Positions 24,331-31,683 of a stretch of DNA of 43,131 bases are shown here, piece after piece. Both the position numbers and the translations under genes were made by a program. This stretch comes from JBEEJL01 sp043744215. GTDB taxonomy: Bacteria > Pseudomonadota > Gammaproteobacteria > Burkholderiales > JBEEJL01. Positions within the stretch are counted from its first letter, which is position 1. Every line of letters begins with the position of its first letter. The notes below the pieces were generated by a model that had not been told where the DNA came from, did not search any database, and saw nothing but the letters and a program-made list of their open reading frames with translations. Location of the stretch: positions 1 through 43,131 of the forward strand of contig JAYTVC010000086.1 of the NCBI GenBank assembly GCA_043744215.1, written 5' to 3'.

Positions 24331-24747
24331 TCAGGCAATCTGCACTATAAGATGCTTGCCAAGTACGTTGGCAGCAGCCTCGATTTGGTCGAGCTTTGAG
24401 GCGTGCCGCAGGTCAAACAAACGGTCAACTTGCGGCATATGCCACCCTAAGCGGCGGGCGAGTTCTGCTTTTTTAATTCCCTGTTCGGTCATCGCTTGGT
24501 ACACACCCAACTTGGCGCATTCCAGCGCGGACGGGCGCACGGTTTTTTGTTCCGCCGCTGGCTGACTGGCGACGGGTAGGGGTTTGCGCGCATCAACGTA
24601 GAACGACAAGCCGGTTTCCAGCGCGTCGATTGCGTTCAGCAGTGCTTCACCTTCATCGGCACCAAAGGTGATGGCTTCGGGCACGTCGGCAAACGTGGCT
24701 AGCACGGTGCCGTCATCGGGGGTCAAGGTCACGGGGTAGTCAAACAT
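24331..24747 (-). CDS. hicB: HicB-family antitoxin with Xre-type DNA-binding domain
   Basis: 138 residues from the ATG at 24747, preceded by AAGGAG; an earlier in-frame ATG lies upstream of that site. The N-terminal HicB fold (YPVTLTPDDGTVLATFADVP) leads to EALLNAIDALETGLSFYVDA and a C-terminal helix-turn-helix (GIKKAELARRLGWHMPQVDR). It neutralises the HicA RNase and represses the operon. It follows hicA, the usual order. Confidence 0.92.
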   Translation of the reverse strand: MFDYPVTLTPDDGTVLATFADVPEAITFGADEGEALLNAIDALETGLSFYVDARKPLPVASQPAAEQKTVRPSALECAKLGVYQAMTEQGIKKAELARRLGWHMPQVDRLFDLRHASKLDQIEAAANVLGKHLIVQIA

Positions 24748-24758
24748 TATTTTCTCCT

Positions 24759-24938
24759 TCATTTCAAACCAAGTTGTCGTTTGATCGCGGCTTCAAGTCC
24801 TTTACCAAGTTCGGCAGTGCCGTGCATGGGTAGGGAAGATTGCCTGCCGTTTAGAAACACCTTCAAATGCGAACCTTTGCCGGGCTGAAAAGTCGCGCCT
24901 TGCTGTTCCAGCCATTTTTTCAGCTGCTTGGAGTTCAT
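24759..24938 (-). CDS. hicA: HicA-family mRNA interferase toxin
   Basis: 59 residues from the ATG at 24938; a longer frame starting at 24971 lacks a good start. It has the double-stranded RNA-binding-like fold with catalytic His24 in GKGSHLKVF. HicA cleaves mRNA in translating cells. It is the first gene of hicAB and lies just right of the guaA island, so it may be chromosomal or part of an older insertion. Confidence 0.92.
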   Translation of the reverse strand: MNSKQLKKWLEQQGATFQPGKGSHLKVFLNGRQSSLPMHGTAELGKGLEAAIKRQLGLK

Positions 24939-24949
24939 GAGTGAGCCTA

Positions 24950-25000
24950 ACAGAAGTGTTGTGTTTGTCAAGTGAAATGCAACACTTGTGTTATTTTCCG
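24950..25000 (-). promoter_or_regulatory. Likely hicAB control region
   Basis: On the minus strand TTGACA lies about 30 bases before the hicA start. Near-palindromic AACACAAGTGTT and a related AACACTTCTGTT flank it and could be HicB operators. Confidence 0.4.
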
Positions 25001-25075
25001 CGCTGCCGTGACCTCATGCTGGGCATTTGCTCTTTCATACGTCTATTGGTTATAGTTTCTAGATTTCCCAGTTTC

Positions 25076-25109
25076 AAAAAAACGGCGAGCAATCTGCTCG
25101 CCGTTTTTT
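25076..25109. terminator. Bidirectional intrinsic terminator after purB
   Basis: Stem CGGCGAGC/GCTCGCCG with a 5-base loop, seven A before it and six T after it. On the minus strand it terminates purB. Confidence 0.85.
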
Positions 25110-25129
25110 ATTGCTGAAGCAAGAAATCG

Positions 25130-26500
25130 TTAAATGCGTTTCGCCAACTCTGCTGCTTTGCCGATATAAGTTGCCGGTGTTAATAGCAGCAAACGTTTTT
25201 TTTCTTCGGCCGGAATCGCCAATGTGTTGATAAAGGCATGCAGCGCTTCCTGCGTAATGCCGCCTTTGCCGCGTGTCAGTTCTTTTAATTGCTCGTACGC
25301 ATTCGGCACGGCGTAACGGCGCATCACGGTTTGAATCGGCTCGGCAAGCACGTCCCAATTCGCGTTTAAGTCATTTGATATAACTATTTGATTTAATTGA
25401 ATTTTTTCAACTCCTTTGATGCATGAATCATAGGCCAGCAAACTATAACCAAGCGCCACGCCCATATTGCGCAACACGGTGGAATCGGTGAGGTCGCGCT
25501 GCCAGCGGGAGACAGGTAATTTTTCGGAAAGATGTTTCAGCAACGCATTGGCGAGGCCGAGATTGCCTTCCGAGTTTTCAAAATCAATCGGGTTTACTTT
25601 GTGCGGCATGGTTGATGAGCCGATCTCGCCCGCTTTCACTTTTTGTTTGAAGTAGCCGAGTGAAATATAGCCCCACACATCGCGGTTGAAATCGATGAGG
25701 ATGGTGTTGGTGCGGGCAAAGGCATCGAATAATTCGGCCATGCAATCGTGCGGTTCGATTTGAATCGTGTAAGGATTAAAACCCAGGCCCAGTTTTTCAA
25801 CGAATTTTTTTGCAAAACCTTCCCAGTCGATATTAGGATACGCCGACAAGTGCGCGTTGTAGTTGCCGACCGCGCCGTTGATTTTTCCCGTCAACACCAC
25901 TTGCGCCAATCTCGCGCGCGCGTTTTGCAGCCGGTAGGCGACGTTCGCCATTTCCTTGCCCATGGTCGTCGGCGATGCCGGCTGGCCGTGGGTGTGTGAC
26001 AGCATCGCGATGTTAGCCAATTCATGCGCCAGGTTTTTCAGTTTGGCGATGAGAATGTCGAGCATAGGCAACATCGTATGATCGCGAGCGTGTTTGAGCA
26101 TTAAGCCGTGGGACAAATTGTTGATGTCTTCCGAGGTGCAGGCGAAGTGAATGAACTCGCTCACGCGCATCACTTCAGCGTTGGTGGCGAGTTTTTCTTT
26201 CAGCCAGTATTCGACTGCCTTCACATCGTGGTTGGTGCGCGCTTCAATGTTTTTGATTTCTACTGCATCAGCGACGGAAAATTTTTCTGCGAGCTGATCG
26301 AGTTGTGCAAGTGTCGCGGCGGAGAAGGGCGGCACTTCGGCCATGTATTTTTCCGCAGCCAGGGCTTTCAGCCACTCGATTTCCACTTTGACGCGATATT
26401 TGATCAGCGCGAATTCGCTGAAGTCACCGCGCAGGGCTTCGGTTTTCTTTTGGTAACGGCCATCGAGAGGAGAGAGCGCAGTGAGGGGATTTAGTTCCAT
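25130..26500 (-). CDS. purB: Adenylosuccinate lyase
   Basis: 456 residues from the ATG at 26500 (MELNPLTALSPLDGRYQKK), the same length and start as E. coli PurB. The signature GSSTMPHKVNPIDFEN is intact, as are HTHGQPASPTTMGKE and LAEPIQTVMRRY. It acts twice in purine synthesis, on SAICAR and on adenylosuccinate. Codons for IQLNQIVISNDL coincide with a copy of the dispersed AT-rich repeat. The segment has the same length as the corresponding E. coli segment as I recall it, so the enzyme is likely active. Confidence 0.97.
   Translation of the reverse strand: MELNPLTALSPLDGRYQKKTEALRGDFSEFALIKYRVKVEIEWLKALAAEKYMAEVPPFSAATLAQLDQLAEKFSVADAVEIKNIEARTNHDVKAVEYWLKEKLATNAEVMRVSEFIHFACTSEDINNLSHGLMLKHARDHTMLPMLDILIAKLKNLAHELANIAMLSHTHGQPASPTTMGKEMANVAYRLQNARARLAQVVLTGKINGAVGNYNAHLSAYPNIDWEGFAKKFVEKLGLGFNPYTIQIEPHDCMAELFDAFARTNTILIDFNRDVWGYISLGYFKQKVKAGEIGSSTMPHKVNPIDFENSEGNLGLANALLKHLSEKLPVSRWQRDLTDSTVLRNMGVALGYSLLAYDSCIKGVEKIQLNQIVISNDLNANWDVLAEPIQTVMRRYAVPNAYEQLKELTRGKGGITQEALHAFINTLAIPAEEKKRLLLLTPATYIGKAAELAKRI
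25381..25407 (+). repeat. Dispersed IHF-core repeat, copy 6, inside purB
   Basis: Core TAACTATTTGATT at 25381-25393 followed by TAATTGAATTTTTT. It is read through in frame by purB on the other strand. Confidence 0.75.
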
Positions 26501-26541
26501 ATTTTTTTCTCTTGAGTGAAAGGTTATTTTATCATAGGCGA

Positions 26542-27162
26542 ATGTCCGCTTCTTCAAACACCAAAAAACTCGAACTTCTGTTACGCGATGTGCGCGCCTG
26601 CACTGTTTGCGCCGCGCATTTGCCCAACACGCCGCGGCCCATTCTGCGCGCGAGCACATCGGCACGAATTCTCATCGTCGGGCAGGCGCCCGGACGCAAG
26701 GTGCAGGAAACGGGCATTCCGTGGAACGATCCATCCGGCGATTTGCTGCGTGAATGGCTGGGTGTATCACGCGACATTTTTTATGATGAAAAATGCATCG
26801 CGATCATTCCCACGGGTTTTTGTTATCCGGGCAAAGGCGCGCAAGGCGACCTGCCACCGCGACCCGAATGCGCGCCGCTGTGGCATCCGCGCCTCGCGGC
26901 GCAGATGCCGCAAATTGAATTGGTGTTGCTGGTTGGTCAGTATGCCCATGCTGCGATTCTGGGGCCGCGCAAAAAAGCGACGTTGACGGAAACAGTGCAG
27001 CATTTCGCCGACTATGCGCCACGCTATATTCCACTGCCGCACCCGAGCCCGCGCAATCGGCTTTGGCTAAAGCGCAACTCTTGGTTCGGGCGGGAAGTGA
27101 TTCCCCGCCTGCGCGAACGGGTCGGTGCGTTGTTGCAGGATAGCCGCACTTTTATTACCTGA
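26542..27162 (+). CDS. Uracil-DNA glycosylase superfamily protein
   Basis: 206 residues from the ATG at 26542. Motif A-like ILIVGQAPGRKVQETGIPWN and motif B-like HPSPRNRLWLKRN are visible, with CTVC near the N-terminus. This is the short uracil-DNA glycosylase-like family found widely in proteobacteria. Whether it removes uracil is not established from sequence: full iron-sulfur cysteines of family 4 enzymes are not evident. It is divergent from purB with 41 bases between the start codons. Confidence 0.82.
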   Translation: MSASSNTKKLELLLRDVRACTVCAAHLPNTPRPILRASTSARILIVGQAPGRKVQETGIPWNDPSGDLLREWLGVSRDIFYDEKCIAIIPTGFCYPGKGAQGDLPPRPECAPLWHPRLAAQMPQIELVLLVGQYAHAAILGPRKKATLTETVQHFADYAPRYIPLPHPSPRNRLWLKRNSWFGREVIPRLRERVGALLQDSRTFIT

Positions 27163-27246
27163 ACCTGCGGCCCTGTTGGCGATTCAATAGCGTAAGGGCG
27201 CGCGATGCTATAATCGCCCGACTCACTTTATAACGGCGACACTTCA

Positions 27247-27855
27247 ATGAAACTGCTCGGCTCCCTCACCAGTCCTTACGCGCGCAAAGTACGCATCGTG
27301 CTTGCCGAGAAACGTATTGAATACGAGTTTGTACTTGAGAATGCGTGGAGCCCCGATAGCCAGGTGCCCAAACATAATCCCTTGGGAAAAATTCCGGTTT
27401 TGATCATGGACGACGGCACGACGTTATTCGATTCGCGCGTGATAGTGGAATTTCTCGATACCGTCACGCCCGTCAGCCGCTTGATTCCCGCTACCACGCG
27501 GCAACGTATTGCGGCCAAGCGTTGGGAAGCGCTGGGTGATGGCATTTGCGACGCGGCCATTGCAATTTTTCTTGAGCGCAAACGTGTGCCTGCGCAGCAA
27601 AATCAGGAATGGATTGATCGCCAGTACGGAAAAGTGCATGCAGGTTTGAAAACCATGTCGGATGATTTGGGGGACAAAACCTGGTGTACCGGCGATTCAT
27701 TTAATCTGGCGGACATAGCGGCAGGTTGCGCGCTAGCCTATTTATCGTTCCGCTTTAACGAGATTGATTGGAATCGCACCTATCCTAACCTGATGAAATT
27801 CGCCGACAAAATCGCCAAACGTCAATCGTTTAAAGATACCATTCCTGTTGCATAA
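27247..27855 (+). CDS. Glutathione S-transferase family protein
   Basis: 202 residues with an N-terminal thioredoxin-like domain (LTSPYARKVRIVLAEKRIEY, NPLGKIPVL, DSRVIVEFLD) and a helical C-terminal domain (FNLADIAAGCALAYL). It resembles YibF-like GSTs. The SPY motif places Ser at the usual active site position. The stop codon TAA is itself the first part of a dispersed AT-rich repeat. It converges on mnmA with a shared terminator. Confidence 0.9.
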   Translation: MKLLGSLTSPYARKVRIVLAEKRIEYEFVLENAWSPDSQVPKHNPLGKIPVLIMDDGTTLFDSRVIVEFLDTVTPVSRLIPATTRQRIAAKRWEALGDGICDAAIAIFLERKRVPAQQNQEWIDRQYGKVHAGLKTMSDDLGDKTWCTGDSFNLADIAAGCALAYLSFRFNEIDWNRTYPNLMKFADKIAKRQSFKDTIPVA

Positions 27856-27879
27856 GTATTTGATTTTATTCAATAAAAA
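27853..27879 (+). repeat. Dispersed IHF-core repeat, copy 7
   Basis: Core TAAGTATTTGATT at 27853-27865. Its first three bases are the stop codon of the GST gene. Confidence 0.75.
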
Positions 27880-27903
27880 TGGACGCATGCAGCGTCCATT
27901 TTT
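27875..27903. terminator. Bidirectional terminator between GST gene and mnmA
   Basis: 12-bp stem (AAAAATGGACGC with GCGTCCATTTTT) and a 5-base loop, placed between two convergent genes. Confidence 0.85.
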
Positions 27904-27924
27904 ATTTCAGCGCGTCAATAAGTA

Positions 27925-29001
27925 TCAAACGATAATGCCGCCGCCCAAACAAACTTCGCCGTCATACAGCACCGCCGATTGTCCCGGCGTCACAGCCCAT
28001 TGCGCTTCGTTGAAATGCAATTCAAATTCTTTTTCATTCGCGCTTATCAACGCACATGCCGCATCAGGTTGGCGATAACGCGTCTTTGCGCCGTAGGTTT
28101 TTAGCGTCGGCGCATCGCCATTTACCCACGATAGCTGTGATGCGCGCAACGAAGATTTCAGCAGCGCCGGATGATCATGGCCCTGCACGACCATGAGCTC
28201 ATTGCTCGCCATATTTTTATCCGCTACAAACCACGGCTCATCTGTGCTGTCGCGCTTGCCGCCGATGCCGAGTCCTTGACGTTGGCCGAGGGTGTAATAC
28301 ATCAGGCCTTCATGCTGCCCGATGATTTTTCCTTCCAGCGTGCGCATTGCACCGGGCGCGCGCGGCAAATAGCGCGAGAGAAATTCGCGGAACGGCCGCT
28401 CGCCAATAAAACAAATGCCGGTGGAATCTTTTTTTGCGTGGTTTGGTAAATGATGGCTGCGCGCCAATTCGCGGACTTGGGATTTCTGCAAACTTGCCAA
28501 AGGAAACATCGTGCGCGACAGTTGTTGCTGGTTCAGCCGATGCAGAAAATAACTCTGGTCTTTGCCTTTATCGGCGCCGCGCAGTAATTCGTAGCGGCCG
28601 TTATTTTCGCGCACACCCGCGTAATGGCCGGTGGCGATGTGTTCCGCGCCTAGTTGTATCGCGTGATCGAGAAACGCTTTGAATTTGATTTCGGCATTGC
28701 ACAGCACATCCGGGTTGGGCGTGCGGCCTGCCTGATATTCGGCAAGGAAAGTCGCAAACACGCGGTCTTTGTATGCGGCGGCAAAGTTGACCGCTTCGAA
28801 GTCGATACCGATGACATCGGCGGCGGCGGCAGCGTCGATGAAGTCCTGCCGCGTGGAGCAATACTCATCGTTGTCGTCGTCTTCCCAATTTTTCATGAAC
28901 AGGCCGACGACGTCATAGCCCTGCTGTTTCAACAGTAGGGCGGTGACAGAAGAATCGACGCCGCCCGACATGCCGACGACCACGCGTTTTTTTTTCATCA
29001 T
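27925..29001 (-). CDS. mnmA: tRNA-specific 2-thiouridylase MnmA
   Basis: 358 residues from the ATG at 29001, which overlaps the nudJ stop by one base (TGATG); a longer frame reads into nudJ. The PP-loop SGGVDSS lies at about 12-18, and the two catalytic cysteines are in NPDVLCNAEIKF and STGICFIGERPF. It adds sulfur to U34 of tRNA Lys, Glu and Gln. Coupling with nudJ is common in beta- and gammaproteobacteria. Confidence 0.97.
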   Translation of the reverse strand: MMKKKRVVVGMSGGVDSSVTALLLKQQGYDVVGLFMKNWEDDDNDEYCSTRQDFIDAAAAADVIGIDFEAVNFAAAYKDRVFATFLAEYQAGRTPNPDVLCNAEIKFKAFLDHAIQLGAEHIATGHYAGVRENNGRYELLRGADKGKDQSYFLHRLNQQQLSRTMFPLASLQKSQVRELARSHHLPNHAKKDSTGICFIGERPFREFLSRYLPRAPGAMRTLEGKIIGQHEGLMYYTLGQRQGLGIGGKRDSTDEPWFVADKNMASNELMVVQGHDHPALLKSSLRASQLSWVNGDAPTLKTYGAKTRYRQPDAACALISANEKEFELHFNEAQWAVTPGQSAVLYDGEVCLGGGIIV

Positions 29002-29450
29002 CAATCGAAATGCGCGAGCAGTTCCAGCGGATAGCGCTTGCCTGCCAGATAATCGTCGAGGCATTGGGCCACCAGCGGGCTGCGATGGCGCGCGGCATGG
29101 CTGCGGATGATTTCCGGTGTGAACCACGCTGCGCGCACGATGCCGTGATCCAATCGGCGCGACGAATCATGGCCCGTGATGTCGCCAGTGAAAGTAAAAC
29201 GCAAATAGGTAATGTCTTTAGTCGGATGTCGCCACTGATAGACGCCGGTGAAAGCGGTCGGCTTGAAATGATAGGCGGTTTCTTCCAGCGTTTCGCGTAT
29301 CACGGCTTCAATCAGCGATTCGCCCTTTTCCAGATGACCAGCGGGCTGGTTGAATAGTAAGGTGCTGCCGGCAGATTTTTCTTCCACCAGCAGAAATTCA
29401 CCGTTGCGTTCGATCACGGCGGCAACCGTGACGTTGGGTTTCCAGACCAT
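29001..29450 (-). CDS. nudJ: Nudix hydrolase, NudJ-like
   Basis: 149 residues. The Nudix box GHLEKGESLIEAVIRETLEE is complete except for Ala instead of the usual Gly near its end (ETAY). NudJ acts on thiamine pyrophosphate precursors and nucleotide phosphates. It is followed directly by mnmA. A degenerate copy of the AT-rich repeat lies just upstream (about 29459-29485). Confidence 0.9.
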   Translation of the reverse strand: MVWKPNVTVAAVIERNGEFLLVEEKSAGSTLLFNQPAGHLEKGESLIEAVIRETLEETAYHFKPTAFTGVYQWRHPTKDITYLRFTFTGDITGHDSSRRLDHGIVRAAWFTPEIIRSHAARHRSPLVAQCLDDYLAGKRYPLELLAHFD

Positions 29451-29458
29451 AGATTAAA

Positions 29459-29485
29459 ACTAATCAAATAAAATCAAACAACATT
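29459..29485 (-). repeat. Degenerate dispersed repeat copy upstream of nudJ
   Basis: It shares AATAAAATCAAA with other copies but lacks the TTR end of the IHF consensus, so it is a weak member. Confidence 0.4.
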
Positions 29486-29502
29486 CTACAGCGAGGCAAA
29501 AT

Positions 29503-29530
29503 AAAAAAGGCAGGAATCCATCCTGCCTTT
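29503..29530 (-). terminator. Terminator after the first Lys-rich gene
   Basis: 10-bp stem AAAGGCAGGA/TCCTGCCTTT with a 5-base loop. Its T tract lies on the minus strand. Confidence 0.8.
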
Positions 29531-29552
29531 CGGGTTGGCTTAGCGAAACGGA

Positions 29553-29828
29553 TTACTTATGCGCGCGTTTGCCTTTGTGGTGCTTTTTTGCTTTTTTGCT
29601 TTTCTTGGCTTTGTGGGCCTTTTTCGCTTTCATCGCTTTAACCGGCTTGGCTGTAGCAGGGGCAACCACGGCAGCAGCAGGGGCAGCCATTGCAGGAGCA
29701 GCAGCTGGCATGGCCGGTGCTGCTTGTGCCGGCATGGCCGGCGCGCCAACGGCGTGGGAGGCGGCAACGGCCTGGAAGCTAAGGGCTGCAACAGCGACAG
29801 CGATAACAGCGGAGATCAGTTTGTTCAT
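29553..29828 (-). CDS. Small Ala/Pro- and Lys-rich secreted protein
   Basis: 91 residues from the ATG at 29828, with AGGAAA just upstream; a longer frame has no support. The signal peptide LISAVIAVAVAALSFQAVAA is followed by SHAVGAPA, an Ala/Pro/Met-rich region and a very basic tail of alternating Lys/Ala/His (KKAHKAKKSKKAKKHHKGK). The design resembles acid-shock protein Asr of enterobacteria, which is also exported and Lys-rich, but homology is not demonstrated. A related gene follows upstream. Confidence 0.75.
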   Translation of the reverse strand: MNKLISAVIAVAVAALSFQAVAASHAVGAPAMPAQAAPAMPAAAPAMAAPAAAVVAPATAKPVKAMKAKKAHKAKKSKKAKKHHKGKRAHK

Positions 29829-29922
29829 GGGGTTTCCTGTAGTTGAAAAGTGAACCGATGCAAATATCGGCAGCGCATTATATGCGAAAACGAATGGGAA
29901 GTTATAGGGGATGGCTTCGCGC

Positions 29923-29951
29923 AAAAAAAGCGGGGAGTGCGTCCCCGCTTT
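29923..29951 (-). terminator. Terminator after the second Lys-rich gene
   Basis: Stem AAAGCGGGGA/TCCCCGCTTT with a 5-base loop and seven T on the minus strand. Confidence 0.8.
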
Positions 29952-29973
29952 ATTGTGACTGCTCAGCCTGAAA

Positions 29974-30177
29974 TTACTTCATGGCTTTTTTGTGTTTTTT
30001 GCTTTTTTTATGTTTCTTGGCTTTCATGGCTTTGGCCGGTTTTGCATCGGCAGCAGGGGCAGCGGCGGGTTCAGCCATGGGAGCGGCGGGCGCGCCTACG
30101 GCATGGGATGCAGCGCTGACATTCAGGCTCATAGCAGCGAATGCGGCAACGACGAGTGCAGATATAAGTTTGCTCAT
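29974..30177 (-). CDS. Small Lys-rich secreted protein, paralogue
   Basis: 67 residues, with a GAGGAT ribosome binding site. It shares the signal peptide type and the exact mature start SHAVGAPA with the neighbour at 29553. It also ends in a basic tail (KKHKKSKKHKKAMK). Each gene has its own terminator, so the pair looks like a tandem duplication with independent transcription. Function is unknown; acid or metal stress, or DNA or envelope charge binding, are only guesses. Confidence 0.75.
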   Translation of the reverse strand: MSKLISALVVAAFAAMSLNVSAASHAVGAPAAPMAEPAAAPAADAKPAKAMKAKKHKKSKKHKKAMK

Positions 30178-30432
30178 TGGGTATCCTCAAGTTTATTTAG
30201 TTGAAAGACAAAAGTACCGTTACGCTAAGTTGCAGGCAAGCCAATGTTTCCCTCGCGTTACCCACGGCGTTTAGCATAGCAAATTAGTTTTGGTCTTGGC
30301 TAGGGTTCTTTATGCGGAAAAGGCCGTGTTACAAAGTGTTACCCTTGCGGCTTACTTGCCGGCATTATTATGCTGCCCAGGGCCGCCGACATTATATAGC
30401 TGCCGTTTTTTTTGCGATTTGAATGTTTCGCC

Positions 30433-31656
30433 ATGCCGATAGATTTTCATCCCGGATCACGGATATCAACCTTGCTGCAACGCTTGCTTTGCACCATCGC
30501 ATTCTGTTTGTGGACAGCGGCGCTTGTGCCGTCCCATGCCGCGCCGTTCGTGCCTGATAACGCCGCAGCCGTACTGGAAAAATTGCCCAGCCGCCCCGGT
30601 GATCCGCGCACGGGCGAGCTGCGTGAATTGCGCGCGCAGCTCGCGCGCGAGCCGGATAATTTACCGCTGGCTCTGAAACTCGCCCAACGCTATTACGATC
30701 AGGCGGCAGAAGAGGGCGATCCGCGCTTCATCGGCTATGCGCAAGCCGCGTTATCGCACTGGTGGGATCAGCCCGCACCACCCGTTGACGTATTGGTGAT
30801 GCGCGCCAGCATCCGCCAATATCGCCATGATTTTGATGGCGCATTGGCCGACCTTGCCCAGGCCGAGTTGCGCGAGCCGGGCAACGTGAGAGCCTGGTCT
30901 GCATCGGCCGCCATTCATCTGGTGCAGGCGCGCTACGACGAGGCACGTCGCCATTGCAGCAAAATGGTTTCGCTCACCACCCGGCTCATGGCAATGGGTT
31001 GCGTACTATCGGTCGATTCGATAACCGGCCAATCAAAGCCGGCTTACGAAACACTGAATGCCGAGTTACAGAAAGCGGATGCGGCATTAAAAACGGATAC
31101 GACGCTTGCGCAGAAATTGTGGGTACAAACACGACTGGGCGAAATGGCGCTGCGCTTCGGCGACACGGCTCTGGCCGAAAAACATTTCAAGGCTGGCGTA
31201 GGCCTTGGCATCAGCGATGGCTACTTGCTGGCCGCCTATGCCGATCTGCTGCTGGACCAACAGCGCGCGCCGGAAGTGCTTGCCTTGCTGAAAAACCATA
31301 CCCGCTCGGATATTTTGCTGTTGCGCTTGACGCTGGCCGAGCAGCAATCAAACAGCCCGATGCTGAAGGAACATCGCGATGCGTTGGCCGCCCGGTTTGA
31401 TGCGGCGCGTTTGCGCGGCGACAAATTACATCAGGCAGAGGAATCGCGCTTTCATTTGAGATTGCTCAATCAGCCCGATGAAGCATTGCGCCTGGCGCAG
31501 GAAAATTGGCAATTGCAGCGGGAGCCACGGGATGCGCGCGCATTGCTTGAAGCCGCCTTGGCGAAAAAAAATATCAGCGCTGCGCAACCGATTCTCGATT
31601 GGCTACGTATATCTCAATATGAAGAACCCTGGTTCGCGTCCTTTAAAAAGCAATGA
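30433..31656 (+). CDS. TPR-repeat periplasmic protein
   Basis: 407 residues from the ATG at 30433; a TTG at 30412 is an alternative. A signal peptide (LLCTIAFCLWTAALVPSHA) precedes repeats with TPR spacing (LPLALKLAQRYYDQAAEEGD, ADLAQAELREPGNVRAWSAS, RFGDTALAEKHFKAGVGLG). It sits 27 bases before the HupE/UreJ-like gene and is probably co-transcribed. Function is not known. Confidence 0.8.
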   Translation: MPIDFHPGSRISTLLQRLLCTIAFCLWTAALVPSHAAPFVPDNAAAVLEKLPSRPGDPRTGELRELRAQLAREPDNLPLALKLAQRYYDQAAEEGDPRFIGYAQAALSHWWDQPAPPVDVLVMRASIRQYRHDFDGALADLAQAELREPGNVRAWSASAAIHLVQARYDEARRHCSKMVSLTTRLMAMGCVLSVDSITGQSKPAYETLNAELQKADAALKTDTTLAQKLWVQTRLGEMALRFGDTALAEKHFKAGVGLGISDGYLLAAYADLLLDQQRAPEVLALLKNHTRSDILLLRLTLAEQQSNSPMLKEHRDALAARFDAARLRGDKLHQAEESRFHLRLLNQPDEALRLAQENWQLQREPRDARALLEAALAKKNISAAQPILDWLRISQYEEPWFASFKKQ

Positions 31657-31683
31657 GCAACCCAATAAAAAGGCCTTTTTCAA

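Noticed and set aside
31667..31680. Terminator between the TPR gene and the HupE-like gene
   Set aside because: AAAAAGGCCTTTTT is a 14-base palindrome without a loop; it cannot form a stable terminator hairpin.
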